In this document: one piece after another, positions 32,833-44,358 of the stretch
Position numbering within the stretch: the first letter of the stretch is position 1
Layout: every line of letters starts with the position of its first letter
Assembly: GCA_039720395.1 (NCBI GenBank)
Contig: CM077834.1
Location: 4,050,607-4,114,606, forward strand
DNA from: Liquidambar formosana
Lineage: Eukaryota; Streptophyta; Magnoliopsida; Saxifragales; Altingiaceae
Reading direction: 5' to 3'
DNA: 64,000 nucleotides
Translations under genes and position numbers: made by a program
Notes under the pieces: model-generated
What the model was told of the DNA's origin: nothing
The model's database searches: none
What the model saw: the letters and a program-made list of their open reading frames with translations, nothing else

Positions 32833-35488
32833 AGAAGAGAACGATGAAGCGGTTTTGTTTTCAGGCTTTTTTGAAATTTCGAGAACTTGTGAAGGATCTA
32901 TCTATCTATCTATACTGAATGGGAACGCAACATCGGAAGCGCTTTTTCTGTTTTTGTTTTTTTTTTTCTATTTGTTTTTGTTTTGGGCTTTTTAGGAAGG
33001 AGAGGGCTTTCCGCCGACGGAACGTAAAACTGGGGGAAAGGGATCGTAAATAAAACGACGACGTTGGTCGTGATTTGCACAAATACGACGTTTTTGCAAA
33101 AACGGAAGTAGCTTTTTTTTTTTTTTTTTTTTGGCGCTCCAAGGAGAGAAATCTCTCATTAAAATTACTATATTTCGTCACTTAATAATCGACAGAATTA
33201 CTTTAGTTGTAAAGTTTAGAAAAACTTTGTGTAAGGTTTAGAAAAATCGATAGAGCTAGTGACAAAGTTTAATGTCATCGGTCCACGCTGTCGGAGAAGG
33301 GTGCATGAAAGAACCCTTATTAGATGACATTTGCTGTGGAGAGGGACTAAATTTAAGGCCGAGTAGGACATGGGTCAGGTTCAAGGGCCAACCCAAACTT
33401 AACTCTAGCGGTGACTGGGTGACATGCAAGGCCTGACTGGTCAAGTTGATGCCTTGATGGGGACCTCTATTTTTTTTATTTTTATATTTTAAATTGTTTC
33501 TTTTTCGATTTCCATGTATGGCATAAATTCCATTTCTTAATGGTTTTATTCAAGTGATTAAAGGTATTTTGAATATTTAATTGAACAAAGGAAGAACAAC
33601 TACATCTAATGGTTTGGGAAAAGTTTTGAACGAATTCTATATATTAGATTAAACAAGTATGATATCAACAACACAAATGAGAGTGAATATTCATATAGTG
33701 TCATTTTATAAATTTTTAAAAATTGATAATTTATCAGTAACTATTCTAGACTTCATTTTTTTTTTTTAAATTTAAAATAATCTCATTCAAGATAATGAAT
33801 TTGTTCTATTTTCAATATTATTTCAAATACACCATAATTATTTAATTTTTAGTTGAACAACTAAACAGACCCTAAGATGTTGACGAGATAATTGGGGGTG
33901 GTGTCGGCAATGGCATGGGGTTCAATATTAGGTTAAGATTTTTCTTGTATAAATGATGAAAAAATGCCAAAATAATTTCAATTCACATAAGACACGACCC
34001 TGTAAGGTAAGTGTTGAGAGGTCTCTACTAGAGAGTTTGAGAATTCAAAACTCCTAGCACCACCTAAGGTGGTGCCCATTAAGCCATTAAGGTCAGTTTG
34101 AGAATTCAAAACTCCTAACACCACCTAAGGTGGGCCCTCAAAACTCTTAACACCACCTAAGGTGGTGCCCATTAAACCATTAAGGTGAGTTTGAGAATTC
34201 AAAACTCCTAACACCACCGAAGGTGGTGCCCATTAAGCCATTAAGGTAGAATCTAGGGTTAGATTAGGATTTCTTTTGTTGCTTGAAAGGAAAATTAAAA
34301 AACAAAACAAAGAAAGAGAAAAGACAATGCGGAAACAAAGCTAGCAAATCATAATTGAGCATTGTAACATTTGTAATGTACCTTCAAAATGTCACCTAGA
34401 AAATGTAGGTTAGTGTGCATCACAGGTTATTCTTCAAAACAATTTTGGGAGTTTCACTACGGTCAGTCCGTTCACATGCGAACCAGTAAACTTTCAACAT
34501 TGTAGGCCAAAAGTAAAACATATTATGATGTGAATAAGAGTACCATTTAGCTTTTAGCCATAGGACGCAAGTACGTGTTAGATGGTTCCTCATTTGTTTT
34601 TTGTTTGGCTTATTCGGTTCCCCATTTGGTTGAGATAACTTCCATAGCACCCAAAAACCAAAAAAAAAAGAAAAAAAAAGAAAAGGAGATAACTAGTAAC
34701 AACAGGGGCATCAGCACAAGCCCAACCCTAATTCTAACATAAATTAAGGCCAAGTTGTGTTTGGGTTACCCTGCATTTGGCGGCCAGTCACTAAGCTACA
34801 GCCTTAAACGGACACGGCGCCTTTCATAATATCATCAATACTATTATATTAAGTTAATCCTCTTTATGGTTACACGACGTTGTTATTATTAAAATACCCA
34901 TAACTATTATAAACTATGTGAGTAGGTGGATGCCATCACCCCTTTCTATGTTCATAGTGCTGGCCGGTTTGTTTCTTTTCTCATAGTGCTTTCTCTAAGT
35001 GCTGCACTAGAGAAAAAAAATCAACATTTATGTATTCATTTTGACGCCTATATAAGGCATGGGATATATACGGCATTAATGGCTCTCCCTAATGAAAGAA
35101 TGAGATTTTCTTGTTCTCTTTATTTACTCTTGTTCTTATTCTCTCTATTTCCTCTTGTTCTAAATTCTTAGTTTTACAACAATAACATCCAATTTTGATA
35201 TGAATGAAAGCCATTACTTTATCATATTTTTACAATAACAGGTGCTACACACAATGAGAGCCACAGTCAAAGACATATATTGATACCATTTTTTTCTCAA
35301 TTCTTTTTCCTCATTATACCTAGGATTTTCACTACAAAAACAAATGACAGTAAATACAAGAACCAAGCTGGCTGAAATATACAGTGAAAAAAACAATACA
35401 AAAATTTGAAATCAATGTAAACCTCTACATGAACCTATTCCCCCCCCCCCCAAAAAAAAAAAAAAAAAAACTCCTTCTCTCTCTTCTC
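32833..35488. other. Upstream region of EHD1 to the end of the DUF3537 gene
   Basis: The first 350 bp should hold the EHD1 promoter and leader; no TATA stands out. No gene recognised. It contains the palindrome-bearing tandem repeat 34036-34249 and, near 35440-35470, C and A runs. An AT-rich stretch with GA-poor sequence fills 33480-33880. Confidence 0.45.
34036..34249 (+). repeat. Tandem repeat with an internal palindrome, four units
   Basis: Units start at about 34036, 34097, 34138 and 34190. A full unit is about 61 bp and reads TTTGAGAATTCAAAACTCCT, then a perfect palindrome-like core CACCACCTAAGGTGGTG, then GCCCATTAAGCCATTAAGG. Units 2 and 3 are shortened. Each unit can form a small hairpin at the core. 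Confidence 0.85.
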
Positions 35489-37726
35489 TCAAGAAATTCC
35501 AATGGTTTTTCCGAGCAACCAGAGGACAAGGGATAACTCAATACCAAATACGGTGTGAATGGAAGTCCTGTCCATCATGAATCCATATACTGTAATCCCT
35601 GCTCTGTTGTTCTCAAAATATGTCACTGCATTTCGTGAACAAAATTATCAAATTAACTTTAACAACAACAATATCAAGAATAATAAAACAGTTTTAGGCA
35701 TAAACCCTCCCACCCCCCAAAAAAAAAAAAAAGTAAAGAGCAAGAAATACAATGTATAATCATTCTAAAACGACTCGTCTTTTTTAAAAGAATTATCATT
35801 AATTATTTATCTTCGCATCAACAATTCTAACCAACACGGAACTTAACTGAAAATCAATCAACATTCTCTAAGAAAGGAGCATATATGTATTGGGTCGGGA
35901 TTGAGAGATTCAATTTTGCACATAATTTATTCCTAAGTCATCAGATTTATATGATCCAACGGTTTGTTAAAAACCCAACGTGGCCAAACTTAATTAATTT
36001 GTGTGATTTCCCAAAAAAAATTGACAGGTCAAACTTCATTCATTATTTGACAAATCAGATTATCGAAAAATTCTAGTAGAGGTGATTCAATGTGACCCAC
36101 CTAGAGCTTGTCTTTTCTGAAATGAGATGGTACTACACGCATAGGCAGGGATGAGCTTGGTGTTGTCGAGTTCGTCTTCTTCATCACCAGCATCATCAGC
36201 ATCACCATCAGAGGTTACATCTGCAGGGAAGCTGACTCGGCCAAAGGCAACCTGAGCCATTGGAGTCTCAGCTTCGGCTGCATCAAAAGAGTCTATGGTG
36301 GCACACACATGCCACTTGGTAGCAAGGCACGTGATCGACTGTGCCTTGTGTGTGATCTTCGTTGCACTGCGCATTAATATGTAGAGCCCTGTAACAAGTG
36401 TGATGGAGCATAGCTGCACAAAATCAAATACCATCTTTAGTGCATCAAATTTTTTAAATTTTTTTTAAAACAAAAGTGTTTTTAGAGGATATGTTATTAA
36501 AAAAATGCTAGCTATTTGGAATTTGAGATTCGGGAATTCTGATTTCGAGATCTTAATAAAAGAAAAACTTTCATGTAACTATGATACAACTAATGTGGTA
36601 TCATGGACTAATAGGGATCAAACAAAGTAAAATTATCAAACTACTTTTTAACCCCATAATCTCCCTTTACTTAATCTCTATTAATCCTTAACACCACATG
36701 ATCATGTCACCTCACTCTCCTAAGCAGACCCTTAAAAGGTAAAAGGCCCTAAATAGAAACATACCGCAAGTTCTCCAGCCCTGAATATGTTGACATCAGC
36801 GTCTGCCTTGGTTGTGATAAGCAGCGACGCGAATTGGCTGATGGTGACAATGATCAGGGCCCACAAGATGAAAGCGCGATACCGATGGCTTATGATCCGT
36901 AGATGCCGTCTGATCCTGAGGTGTTCGGTCAACACAGACTCCACATCGGACTCCACTTGGAACACCTGAGCAAAATCTTGCAAGCGTAGAATCTGTAGCC
37001 GGCAGCTCAGCCGAAACAGCACGCACACCAAGAAAAAAACGGACGTACGGTAGAGCCACGAGCACAGCTCCAGTATGCATGCTACGGCGTCACTCAAGTA
37101 AACATTGCCCAAGAAGGGGATCCTAGTGGCTCCGGAGACGTACCACCATATCTTGTATGCACCCTCGGCCAGGAAGCATGGAAGGACGAAGAACGCGAGG
37201 AGCTTTAGTGATCTCTGCATGCGTAGGAGAAAAAGATGCTATGATCATTTTTTTTTATATCAACCGTGGAATGATCATATGGCTCACATGATGGATGATG
37301 TTAATCAGCTTGGAAACCGATGTGTAGAGTGTACAGAATAAGGCAGATGCTCCTAAGATCCTAATATAAATTCCCTTCAAATGGATTTCATAGTTGGGCA
37401 CTTGGGCTGGATATGGGCGGGCCTATTAACATCCATGCTTGTTGGGGAAAGCCCATTGGGCTCTCCTAATGAATCCCAAAAAATAAATAAATTTCTCTAG
37501 AAACTAGAAGGTAACCAAATGGCAAATACTGTCACTCAAAAGTAGGGGTGTTCATGGTTTAGGTTAAAATTGAGAACCAAACCAAACCGGCCAACCGGTC
37601 TGGTTTGATTTGGTATGGTTTTTCTTTCTTTAGGTTTGGTTTTAGTTCTAATTTTAGAAAACCGAACTAAATTGGTTTGATTTTGGTTTTCATTTTTAAA
37701 AAACCAAACCAAACCGAAAAATATAA

Positions 37727-37780
<54 letters not shown>

Positions 37781-38548
37781 ATATATATTATATATTAAAG
37801 TTTAGTTTATAAATTTCCTATTCAAATAAGGGTAAAATAGGTAGTACAATAGTAGGGATGCAAAACCAACTGAGTTAATAATCAAACTAAAGTTTGCTAC
37901 TTTGCACTTAACCTCTCGTTTTCTGCTCCACCCACCTCTTGCTCTTTGTTTCTGTTTTGAAATAATGTTTAATGTTTTTTTTAGTTGCTAATGTAATGTT
38001 TCTATTAAAACTGTTTTTATTTGGAGTTTGGATTATCATTTTTTCCATTTTGTTAGGGTAAACAATTATTCATGATGATTTGTTGCTACTTGATAGGTTA
38101 AAACCGAAACTGAACCGAACAAAATCGAAATTTTTTTGTTTGAATTTTTTATAGTATGATTTAGTTTGGGTTTGATAAGAACAAAACGGAAATATAATGG
38201 ATTGGTTTGAAATCTACTTTAAAACCAAACCACAAACACCCCTACTCCAAACGACCTGTTTTATCTCTTTCTGTATTTAAAGTTGGGACATGTTTGAAGT
38301 TCCCAGCTTTGACCATGTTCTTGATTTACAATTTTTTATTTTATTTTTTGGTTGCTATACAAATAAGTGCATCACACAAGTCCTTTTGGTTGCTTGTTTT
38401 TGGATTTTTAGTTAGAGTTAGTGATCCCAAATCCCTTATACGACCTGAGCTACAAGACTAGTGATATTATACCCCAAGCTTTGAAAGTGAAAATTTCTCA
38501 ATCCTCTGGAACAATTGTGAAAGCAATAATAACAATATATATATATAT

Positions 38549-38589
<41 letters not shown>

Positions 38590-38998
38590 ATACATTGAGC
38601 TGTTCCGTATAGCCCTTCCGAACCATCTCGCTCTCGTCACGCAGCCTATCAAAAAACAGAAACCTCCTTAGCCCATACCTCCTGACGAACCTCGACAAAC
38701 ACACGAACGACAGCCCAGCGACGCTGCTGAGCGACAACTGCACTATGCTGTCGTACGGGCGGCGGTGCTCGCTGTCGCAATCGGAGCAGGAGAGGAGGAA
38801 GTGGGAGAGGCAAGGGACGGCGATCCCCAGGAGGACGAAAACGGACCACGAGAGGCACGCCGTCCACCTGCTCGATTGGTCGACGCACATCCATTTGAGG
38901 CACGATCTGAAGCTGTGCAATTCGTCTTGTGGGTGCGACACGCATCGCGTGAAGGCCTTGCTGCGATTGCACAGTAACGCTTCCCCGTCATCTCCCAT
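35489..38998 (-). CDS. DUF3537 seven-helix membrane protein (gustatory-receptor-like, GRL)
   Basis: Four exons: 38998-38594, 37214-36765, 36413-36101 and 35625-35489, joining in frame to 434 residues. Seven hydrophobic segments are visible at about 47-69, 86-104, 138-157, 176-206, 248-268, 281-300 and 412-432, the last being TVFGIELSLVLWLLGKT. The family hallmark FQKRQALVTYFENNRAGITV spans the exon 3-4 junction. An acidic stretch (SDGDADDAGDEEDELD) lies in the long loop before the last helix. DUF3537 proteins have been proposed, from predicted topology and fold, as plant relatives of insect gustatory and odorant receptors; their function in plants is not settled. Intron 1 holds a hAT element (37543-38244) and a CT tract right after the donor. 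Reading through the exon 3 donor would give a false early stop at 36087. Start ATG 38998 (MGDDGEALL). Confidence 0.9.
37543..38244. mobile_element. Non-autonomous hAT element in intron 1 of the DUF3537 gene
   Basis: A 702-bp element with ends TAGGGGTGTTCATGGTTT and, reverse-complemented, TAGGGGTGTTTGTGGTTT. Flanks CTCAAAAG (37535-37542) and CTCCAAAC (38245-38252) look like a diverged 8-bp duplication. Subterminal AACCAAACC words repeat on both sides. A TA microsatellite sits inside (about 37732-37775). No transposase. Confidence 0.75.
38552..38587. repeat. GA/CT microsatellite next to a splice donor
   Basis: About 18 GA units on the plus strand, i.e. CT on the gene strand, starting 7 bp inside intron 1 of the DUF3537 gene after donor GTATGTC. 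A TA run precedes it on the plus strand. Pyrimidine repeats here could influence donor use. Confidence 0.8.
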
Positions 38999-39087
38999 GG
39001 CTTATTGCTTCCAATTTCAATTTCAATTTCAATTCTAGAGAGAGAGAGAGAGAGATATTCGGGTCGTTTTGAGCTGATTTTATGTGT

Positions 39088-39106
39088 AGGTGTACATATA
39101 TGTATA
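39088..39106 (-). promoter_or_regulatory. Candidate TATA region of the DUF3537 gene
   Basis: The minus strand carries CTATACATATATGTACA about 90-110 bp before the start codon. The leader between contains GA units and TTTCAA hexamer repeats (39011-39056). Confidence 0.35.
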
Positions 39107-39309
39107 GTGAGAGAAAAAGAGGGAGAGTGGGAGTGGGAGTGGTAGGGAAAGCAGGGACAGGTGGCATCCGGTGATAGAAAGACGTTATTGGCCTTGGAAA
39201 GGTTTGTGTGCGTGTGATTGAAGTGGCCCAATGAGAGGAAGCAAAGTGGCGATTTTGGTTGGTCAGGGTCTGGATCATCTGTGGACGTGATAGTTGGGTA
39301 CCAAATCAA

Positions 39310-40113
39310 CTTTCAAGGTCCAAGAGTTTTGTCTCAGTGGATTGCCTAGGTCTCCTGCTTTGGACCCTCCCAATTATTGGATTGATGACATTAGACCCAT
39401 GTTTAAGATCGACTTGATTATCGATTGATCGCAAAACATCTATAGGTGATCAAAAAAAGTAATAAAATCCTAAGGCTTGTAACGATTGATCGCAACGCAT
39501 CTAGGTCAAAATCACATAGCTCCAAAAAGGTTTCGGAACCACTCTGGAGCACATGGAAGGTCTCTGCACAAGGAATCAAGGAGCATGCACAGTAAGGTTA
39601 ATTCTCAGGTGGCCTCAATCTCACGGTAATCACAATGGAGAAGAGTAAGGCCGTGAGAATATCTGATCACCACACTACGTGACAAAATTAATTATACTCG
39701 TATAAAGATATTATAATAATAATAATAATAATACACACCTGGCGGTGGGCCCACGACATGCAACGTGTACACTGAAGCGCGGTTTACGCAGATGACCAAC
39801 ATGCAATTGCCACATGGGATGGCGCCGTTCAATCTCTATACAAGCCTTTTTGGGTTTTCTATTTGCTTAGGCGACGTAAGCGGGGCTTGTCCATTTGTAC
39901 ACCTATTACCTTCCAAAACATACTATGTTGTTAAATAATGAGGAATAATTAATTTAATTTATAATTAAAAAAAATAAAACCAATTTTTGATGGTCAAAGG
40001 CGCTGGTATTAGAACCCCGCGTGTGAGACAGTGACTGGTTCATGCCATTTGGTTGCAGTGCAGGCACGGGATTCACTTCGTTTTACCATAATGTCTGCAT
40101 GTGACAGGTGAAC
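39310..40113. other. Intergenic region left of the MITE cluster
   Basis: No gene. A short direct repeat CGATTGATCGCAA occurs twice (near 39421 and 39482). A TAA microsatellite lies at about 39713-39732. Confidence 0.45.
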
Positions 40114-40340
40114 GGGTATTTTGAGCTTAACATCTGACTTAAGGGCATATATTAAGTTATAATTAATGATCCAGTTATTACATTAGAAATGATAAAAGAT
40201 GCATTATAAATGATGAAAGTTGTTTGAAAAAATGTGAAAATATTTGAAAAACTATGAAAACACTTTTTTTTTTAAATGCAATGATTGGGTTATTAATTGC
40301 AATTTAACATGTGTCTTTAAGGCACATGTTAAGAAAACCC
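40114..40340. mobile_element. Mutator-type MITE, copy 3
   Basis: The right end, reverse-complemented, reads GGGTTTTCTTAACATGTGCC and matches the left ends of the copies at 1357 and 1977. The left end is GGGTATTTTGAGCTTAACAT. Internal ATTAATTGCAATTTAACATG is shared. No target duplication visible. Confidence 0.65.
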
Positions 40341-40425
40341 TTTTATCATTTGTGTGTAAGAAATTATTCAACTAAAAAATTTGGATATCTTTATTAGCCA
40401 AAAAAGAAAAAGAAAAATGACATTA

Positions 40426-40732
40426 CTTGCATCCACCTAGGGTGGAGGAGTTCCTCCCCACCTCTATTTATTTTCTGTCACGTATCATAAATATTTTTTT
40501 AAAATATGAATTTTAAAATATAAATAAACAAATAAGTTAATATAAATACGTGAACACACATTCATGTGAATATAAACATGTAACACTCAAATATAGATTT
40601 ATAAAAATGTGTTCACAATTATGTAAACATGGAAATGCATATATACAATCAATTCTCCTTATTTATTTAGATAAGTGACAAAATATGAGTGGGAGGAGAG
40701 AATGAGCTTCTCCAACCAAGGGTGGAAGCAAG
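40426..40732. mobile_element. Stowaway-like MITE with TA target duplication
   Basis: A 307-bp element with ends CTTGCATCCACC and, reverse-complemented, CTTGCTTCCACC, flanked by TA on both sides (40424-40425, 40733-40734). The arms share GTCACTTATCTAAATAAATA-type sequence. TA duplication suggests the Tc1/mariner superfamily. Confidence 0.65.
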
Positions 40733-40812
40733 TATTTTCCAAAAAAAAAGGGATCATTTTCGTTACCCAATGGACCTAGTGTTTCAAACTTCCTTGCTTG
40801 GGTTTTTAGCCT

Positions 40813-41211
40813 GGGAACGGCTATTGCAACCCCCCATTCCTATAAGCCCACCCCCCATTCTTTAGGTTTTTAAGGTTTTATGCAAAATATAAAAAGTTTT
40901 TATGAAAACCGACCATGATGTCCACTAGAAAACATCATTTTGAACAACTTTACAGAAGAAAGTTTTTCCAAAATCTATCGTTTAAATATACTTTTTAACC
41001 ATTTATAGCATTTATTTCATTTATTGCCAAAAAGTCTATCTAAACGATAAATTTTGGAAAAACTTTCTTCTGTAAAGTTGTTCAAAATGATGTTTTCTAG
41101 TGGACATCATGGCCGGTTTTCATAAAAACTTTTTATATTTTGCATAAAACCTTAAAAACCTAAAAGATGGGGGTGGGCTTATAGGAATGGGGGGTTGCAA
41201 TAGCCGTTCGC
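40813..41211. mobile_element. 400-bp hairpin MITE, copy 4, near-perfect palindrome with 9-bp duplication
   Basis: A 399-bp element flanked by TTTTAGCCT on both sides (40804-40812, 41212-41220). The two arms are almost fully complementary over about 190 bp each: GGCTATTGCAACCCCCCATT at the left, its complement at the right, and CATTTTGAACAACTTTACAG against its complement. The loop lies near 41010. The 9-bp duplication assigns it to the Mutator superfamily. This is the best-preserved of six copies here. Confidence 0.88.
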
Positions 41212-42254
41212 TTTTAGCCTAGCTTTGAGCCCATGTTTTCTTTAAACCTTGCCCCAACTCAAGTTCAGGCTTGGGATGCATGTCCAAGTTCAGCTCACCA
41301 CAAAAATCAAGCAGGACTTCTCTTGGGCCCAATTAGGACGAGCCTACCTGAATTTGCACCCCTGTAGGGAGATACTCTTGCATTATTCAATTCCCTCTGT
41401 TGAAAACCAATGCCTCGTTAACCATACCTAATTAGTACTCTAGTAGTTGGGTAAATTTCTCAACCATTAACATAAATCCACAAAAAAAAATAAAAAAAAT
41501 GAGCAGATTCAATCAAGATACATCATATAATTGAAGTGAAAGGTCTTGTATTTGTCTTCTCACTCCCTCTTAAAACTAGTCATCAGTTAGATTTATCTAA
41601 AGAATTAATTGGCGTAGAGTACACAAAAGCCTTTTCTCGTATGTGCTCCAAGGGATTAGTCAGAAAAGAAAAAACCTATGGTATCCTTCCCTACTCCCTA
41701 GAATCATCAAAGAAATAGATGCAATTCCATTTTTCATTCAACCAGCCAAAAGAGAAAAAATCCTTTTCACATGCAGCAAAATCAAGAGCTAAAACACAGA
41801 AACATTCATGCACATCCCAAGCCAGTTCTGGGCCTATGGGGTAGCCCATGGCCATATTGAAAACAATGACCAATTAAAGGTGCATGGAACCGCCAAGCCA
41901 GGTTACCTGGGGGCTGGGGCAGGCATGAGTATGGTCCAGATTAGCCTACACAATTGCAAGTTGTAAACGTCACGTAATCTCGCATTAGACAAGGATCAGC
42001 TCTCACTTTTTACCAAATTATAAACCGGTGCATCGGTGGACGCTCCTCAAGTGCCTTCCTCTAGTTCCTATATTTCTAGTCTAAGAAATGGGCAATAAAG
42101 TGCACGACCAGATGAGTTGCACCATTATGGTCTGATATGATTGCACCCAAAACCCCAAAGGATCTTTAAAACATTTTTATGCATCATTTCCAGGTTGGTA
42201 GCGCTCTGCCGAGAAATAAACAAAGCCAATGCAGCAACCCATGTTACAATGTTT

Positions 42255-42494
42255 GGGCCTTTTTTGAATGCTTGGTCTTGTACACTCAAAAAAATTTTCT
42301 GTTATGAGAGTTCAAAAATCAAAAAACAAAATAAAAGAAAAAACAGGCAGAAAGCATTTTTAGCATTTTAATGCTCTCTTGTTTTCTGCATAAGTGATAT
42401 AAAACCGCTAAAAGCATGTTGCCATAATTTCTCCCTGTTTTTTTAAAATCGTATTTCTGGAAACAGTTTTTAGACTAGATGGCCAAACAGGCCC
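42255..42494. mobile_element. Small MITE with GGGCCTGTTTGG-type ends
   Basis: The left end GGGCCTTTTTTGAATGC and the reverse complement of the right end GGGCCTGTTTGGCCATC face each other 240 bp apart. Interior AAAGCATTTTTAGCATTTTAATGCTCTC is partly palindromic. No clear target duplication. Confidence 0.45.
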
Positions 42495-43167
42495 TAGAGG
42501 GTTCTATGTTCTTAATCCAAACTCACTCTTCCGTGCGCTGGCTAGCACCCACTTCTGAAACTTAGCCCTTCCATTCAACCCCACATTGTGCTAGTTAGAA
42601 GCTAGTACTCCACAAACCAATCTATTGTATCTAGTTTCGAAGAGTAATAGGTAAAGGCAATGCAACCACAGAAGACATTTTTAAAATGGACCCAGACACC
42701 CGGCCACCGAAAAAGAAAAGAAAAAAAAAAAGAATTTCAAATGAGAGAACCTCAAAGCTTAACAAGTGTTGCATATATATATATATATATATATATGGAT
42801 CCAAAACAGATGTATACACGAGACTCCAAATGTTTCTCAGGGAACAATTTGACCTTCTGGGCAATATAAGAATCACTCACTCTAGAACTTTATGAAGACC
42901 AGCAGTGGAACATGGATGGCCCTAATGCTCCATTTGTCATCTTACTGAGAAAAATGGGAGAAGAAATTAAAACTCGGAATCTTACAATAGATTGGGGTGG
43001 TGCAGACGTAGATGCTGTAAAGGAATCCCATGACTTCTTGGCCTCCAATTGGTGCAGAAAGAATATAGCCGGTAAGAGCATCTAAAAAGATGCAAACTAA
43101 ACCTAATGACCAATGACCAAGATATTGCACAACACCTACCCCTACAATCACCTTAGTTTTCCTATAT

Positions 43168-43432
43168 GAAACTGTTACATTGTACTTGGAAGAGCTACAC
43201 TGCCAGAAGGACCTAAAATTAAATACATCTTTCAAAATATAAATGTTCAAGTGCTCAACATTGCAGAGGCACCTGAGTTTTCCCATATGAAGCTATGAAC
43301 TTGTATTCTCTTGACCTCTGTTACATTGTACTTGGAACAGCTACTCTTAACATTCATGCCAGAAGGACCTAAAATTGGATACATCTTTCAAAATATAAAT
43401 GTTCCAAGTGCTCAACATTGCAGAGGCACAAC
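43168..43432 (+). repeat. Direct duplication of about 108 bp
   Basis: The first copy at about 43168-43275 and second at about 43319-43432 share TGTTACATTGTACTTGGAA, GCCAGAAGGACCTAAAATT and CAACATTGCAGAGGCAC with few differences. No gene is evident in it. Confidence 0.8.
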
Positions 43433-43624
43433 CCCGATCATGACCATTTGTGATAACCATAAATAGGTGCACAGCAAACATGCACTGTTCCAACCGGCGT
43501 AATGCAAATTGTCAAGCACCAAGCACGGGACAATACCATCCATACAATAAAGACCTACATTGCATGTGCACTTAAATTTTCTTATCAGAAACCTTATCAA
43601 GATGGAGACCAAACTGACACCAAC

Positions 43625-43661
43625 ACCACCACCACCACCACCACCACCACCACCACCACCA
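43625..43661 (+). repeat. ACC trinucleotide repeat
   Basis: About 12 ACC units. Not in a recognised gene. Open frames reading it as Thr or Gly runs are artefacts of the repeat. Confidence 0.8.
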
Positions 43662-44358
43662 ACCATTGCCATTTTCACATATACCAAGCTAGTGACTGAA
43701 TCTATGTTTGGAAACCTAAAAGGTTTTTAGCTATTAACAAAGCCAAAAAAAGCAGCTCTAGTACCAAATGGGCTTCAGATCTTCAGCACAAAATGAAACA
43801 ATTTTCCACAATGCCAATCTTCATCACATCTGAATATCAAACTAACTCATCTGTTCTGTTCTACCCACAATACATACATACATATATATATATTTATATA
43901 TATATATATATATATATATGAAATGAAGTGAAAATGAATCAAGCAGAGAATAACAATGATGGAACAACAAAAATGATTTTAGTTTTCATTTTTGTGATTT
44001 TTTTTTTTCAATTTTTTTTTTCTTTTTACACAGAGGGGATGGTAAAGAGGCACCATAGATCAAGACCAAGAGGTGGAAAAAACCCCAGATCAGAAACTGA
44101 TGATAACCCATCAAGTTGAAGGAAAACCCCATATATTAACATTACACACCCTGAATTTCATATATCTATTCTAACACATTCCATGTGATTCTCATCAAAC
44201 ACCACCAACCAACCCAAGTAGATGATACTCATAAGATAATTTTTTTTTTTATCTTAATTTTATCGGATAATATTTTCTCCGCATAAAAAAAATAACAAAA
44301 AATTAAAATTAGAAAGAAAAGGGATTGAATAATGATTTTCATGATTTGATCAACCACA

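Larger units (their letters stand above)
41212..44358. other. Intergenic region between the DUF3537 and ERF genes
   Basis: No gene recognised. It holds a possible decayed SINE (about 41540-41680, with a GGGATTAGTC word near 41652), the MITE 42255-42494, TA repeats (42775-42796, 43886-43920), the duplication 43168-43432 and an ACC repeat. The ERF 3' UTR should lie at 44120-44358. Confidence 0.45.

Noticed and set aside
36087..36112. Early stop ending the DUF3537 protein at residues GGSH
   Set aside because: This results from reading through a good GTGGGT donor; splicing to 35625 restores the conserved C-terminus and last helix in frame.
38743..39309. 188-codon minus-strand frame over the start of the DUF3537 gene
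   Set aside because: A shadow of exon 1 in another phase, continuing into leader repeats; the DUF3537 frame explains the sequence.
42631..43286. Minus-strand frames of 81-114 codons
   Set aside because: Composed of TA repeats and the direct duplication; no family match or exon logic.
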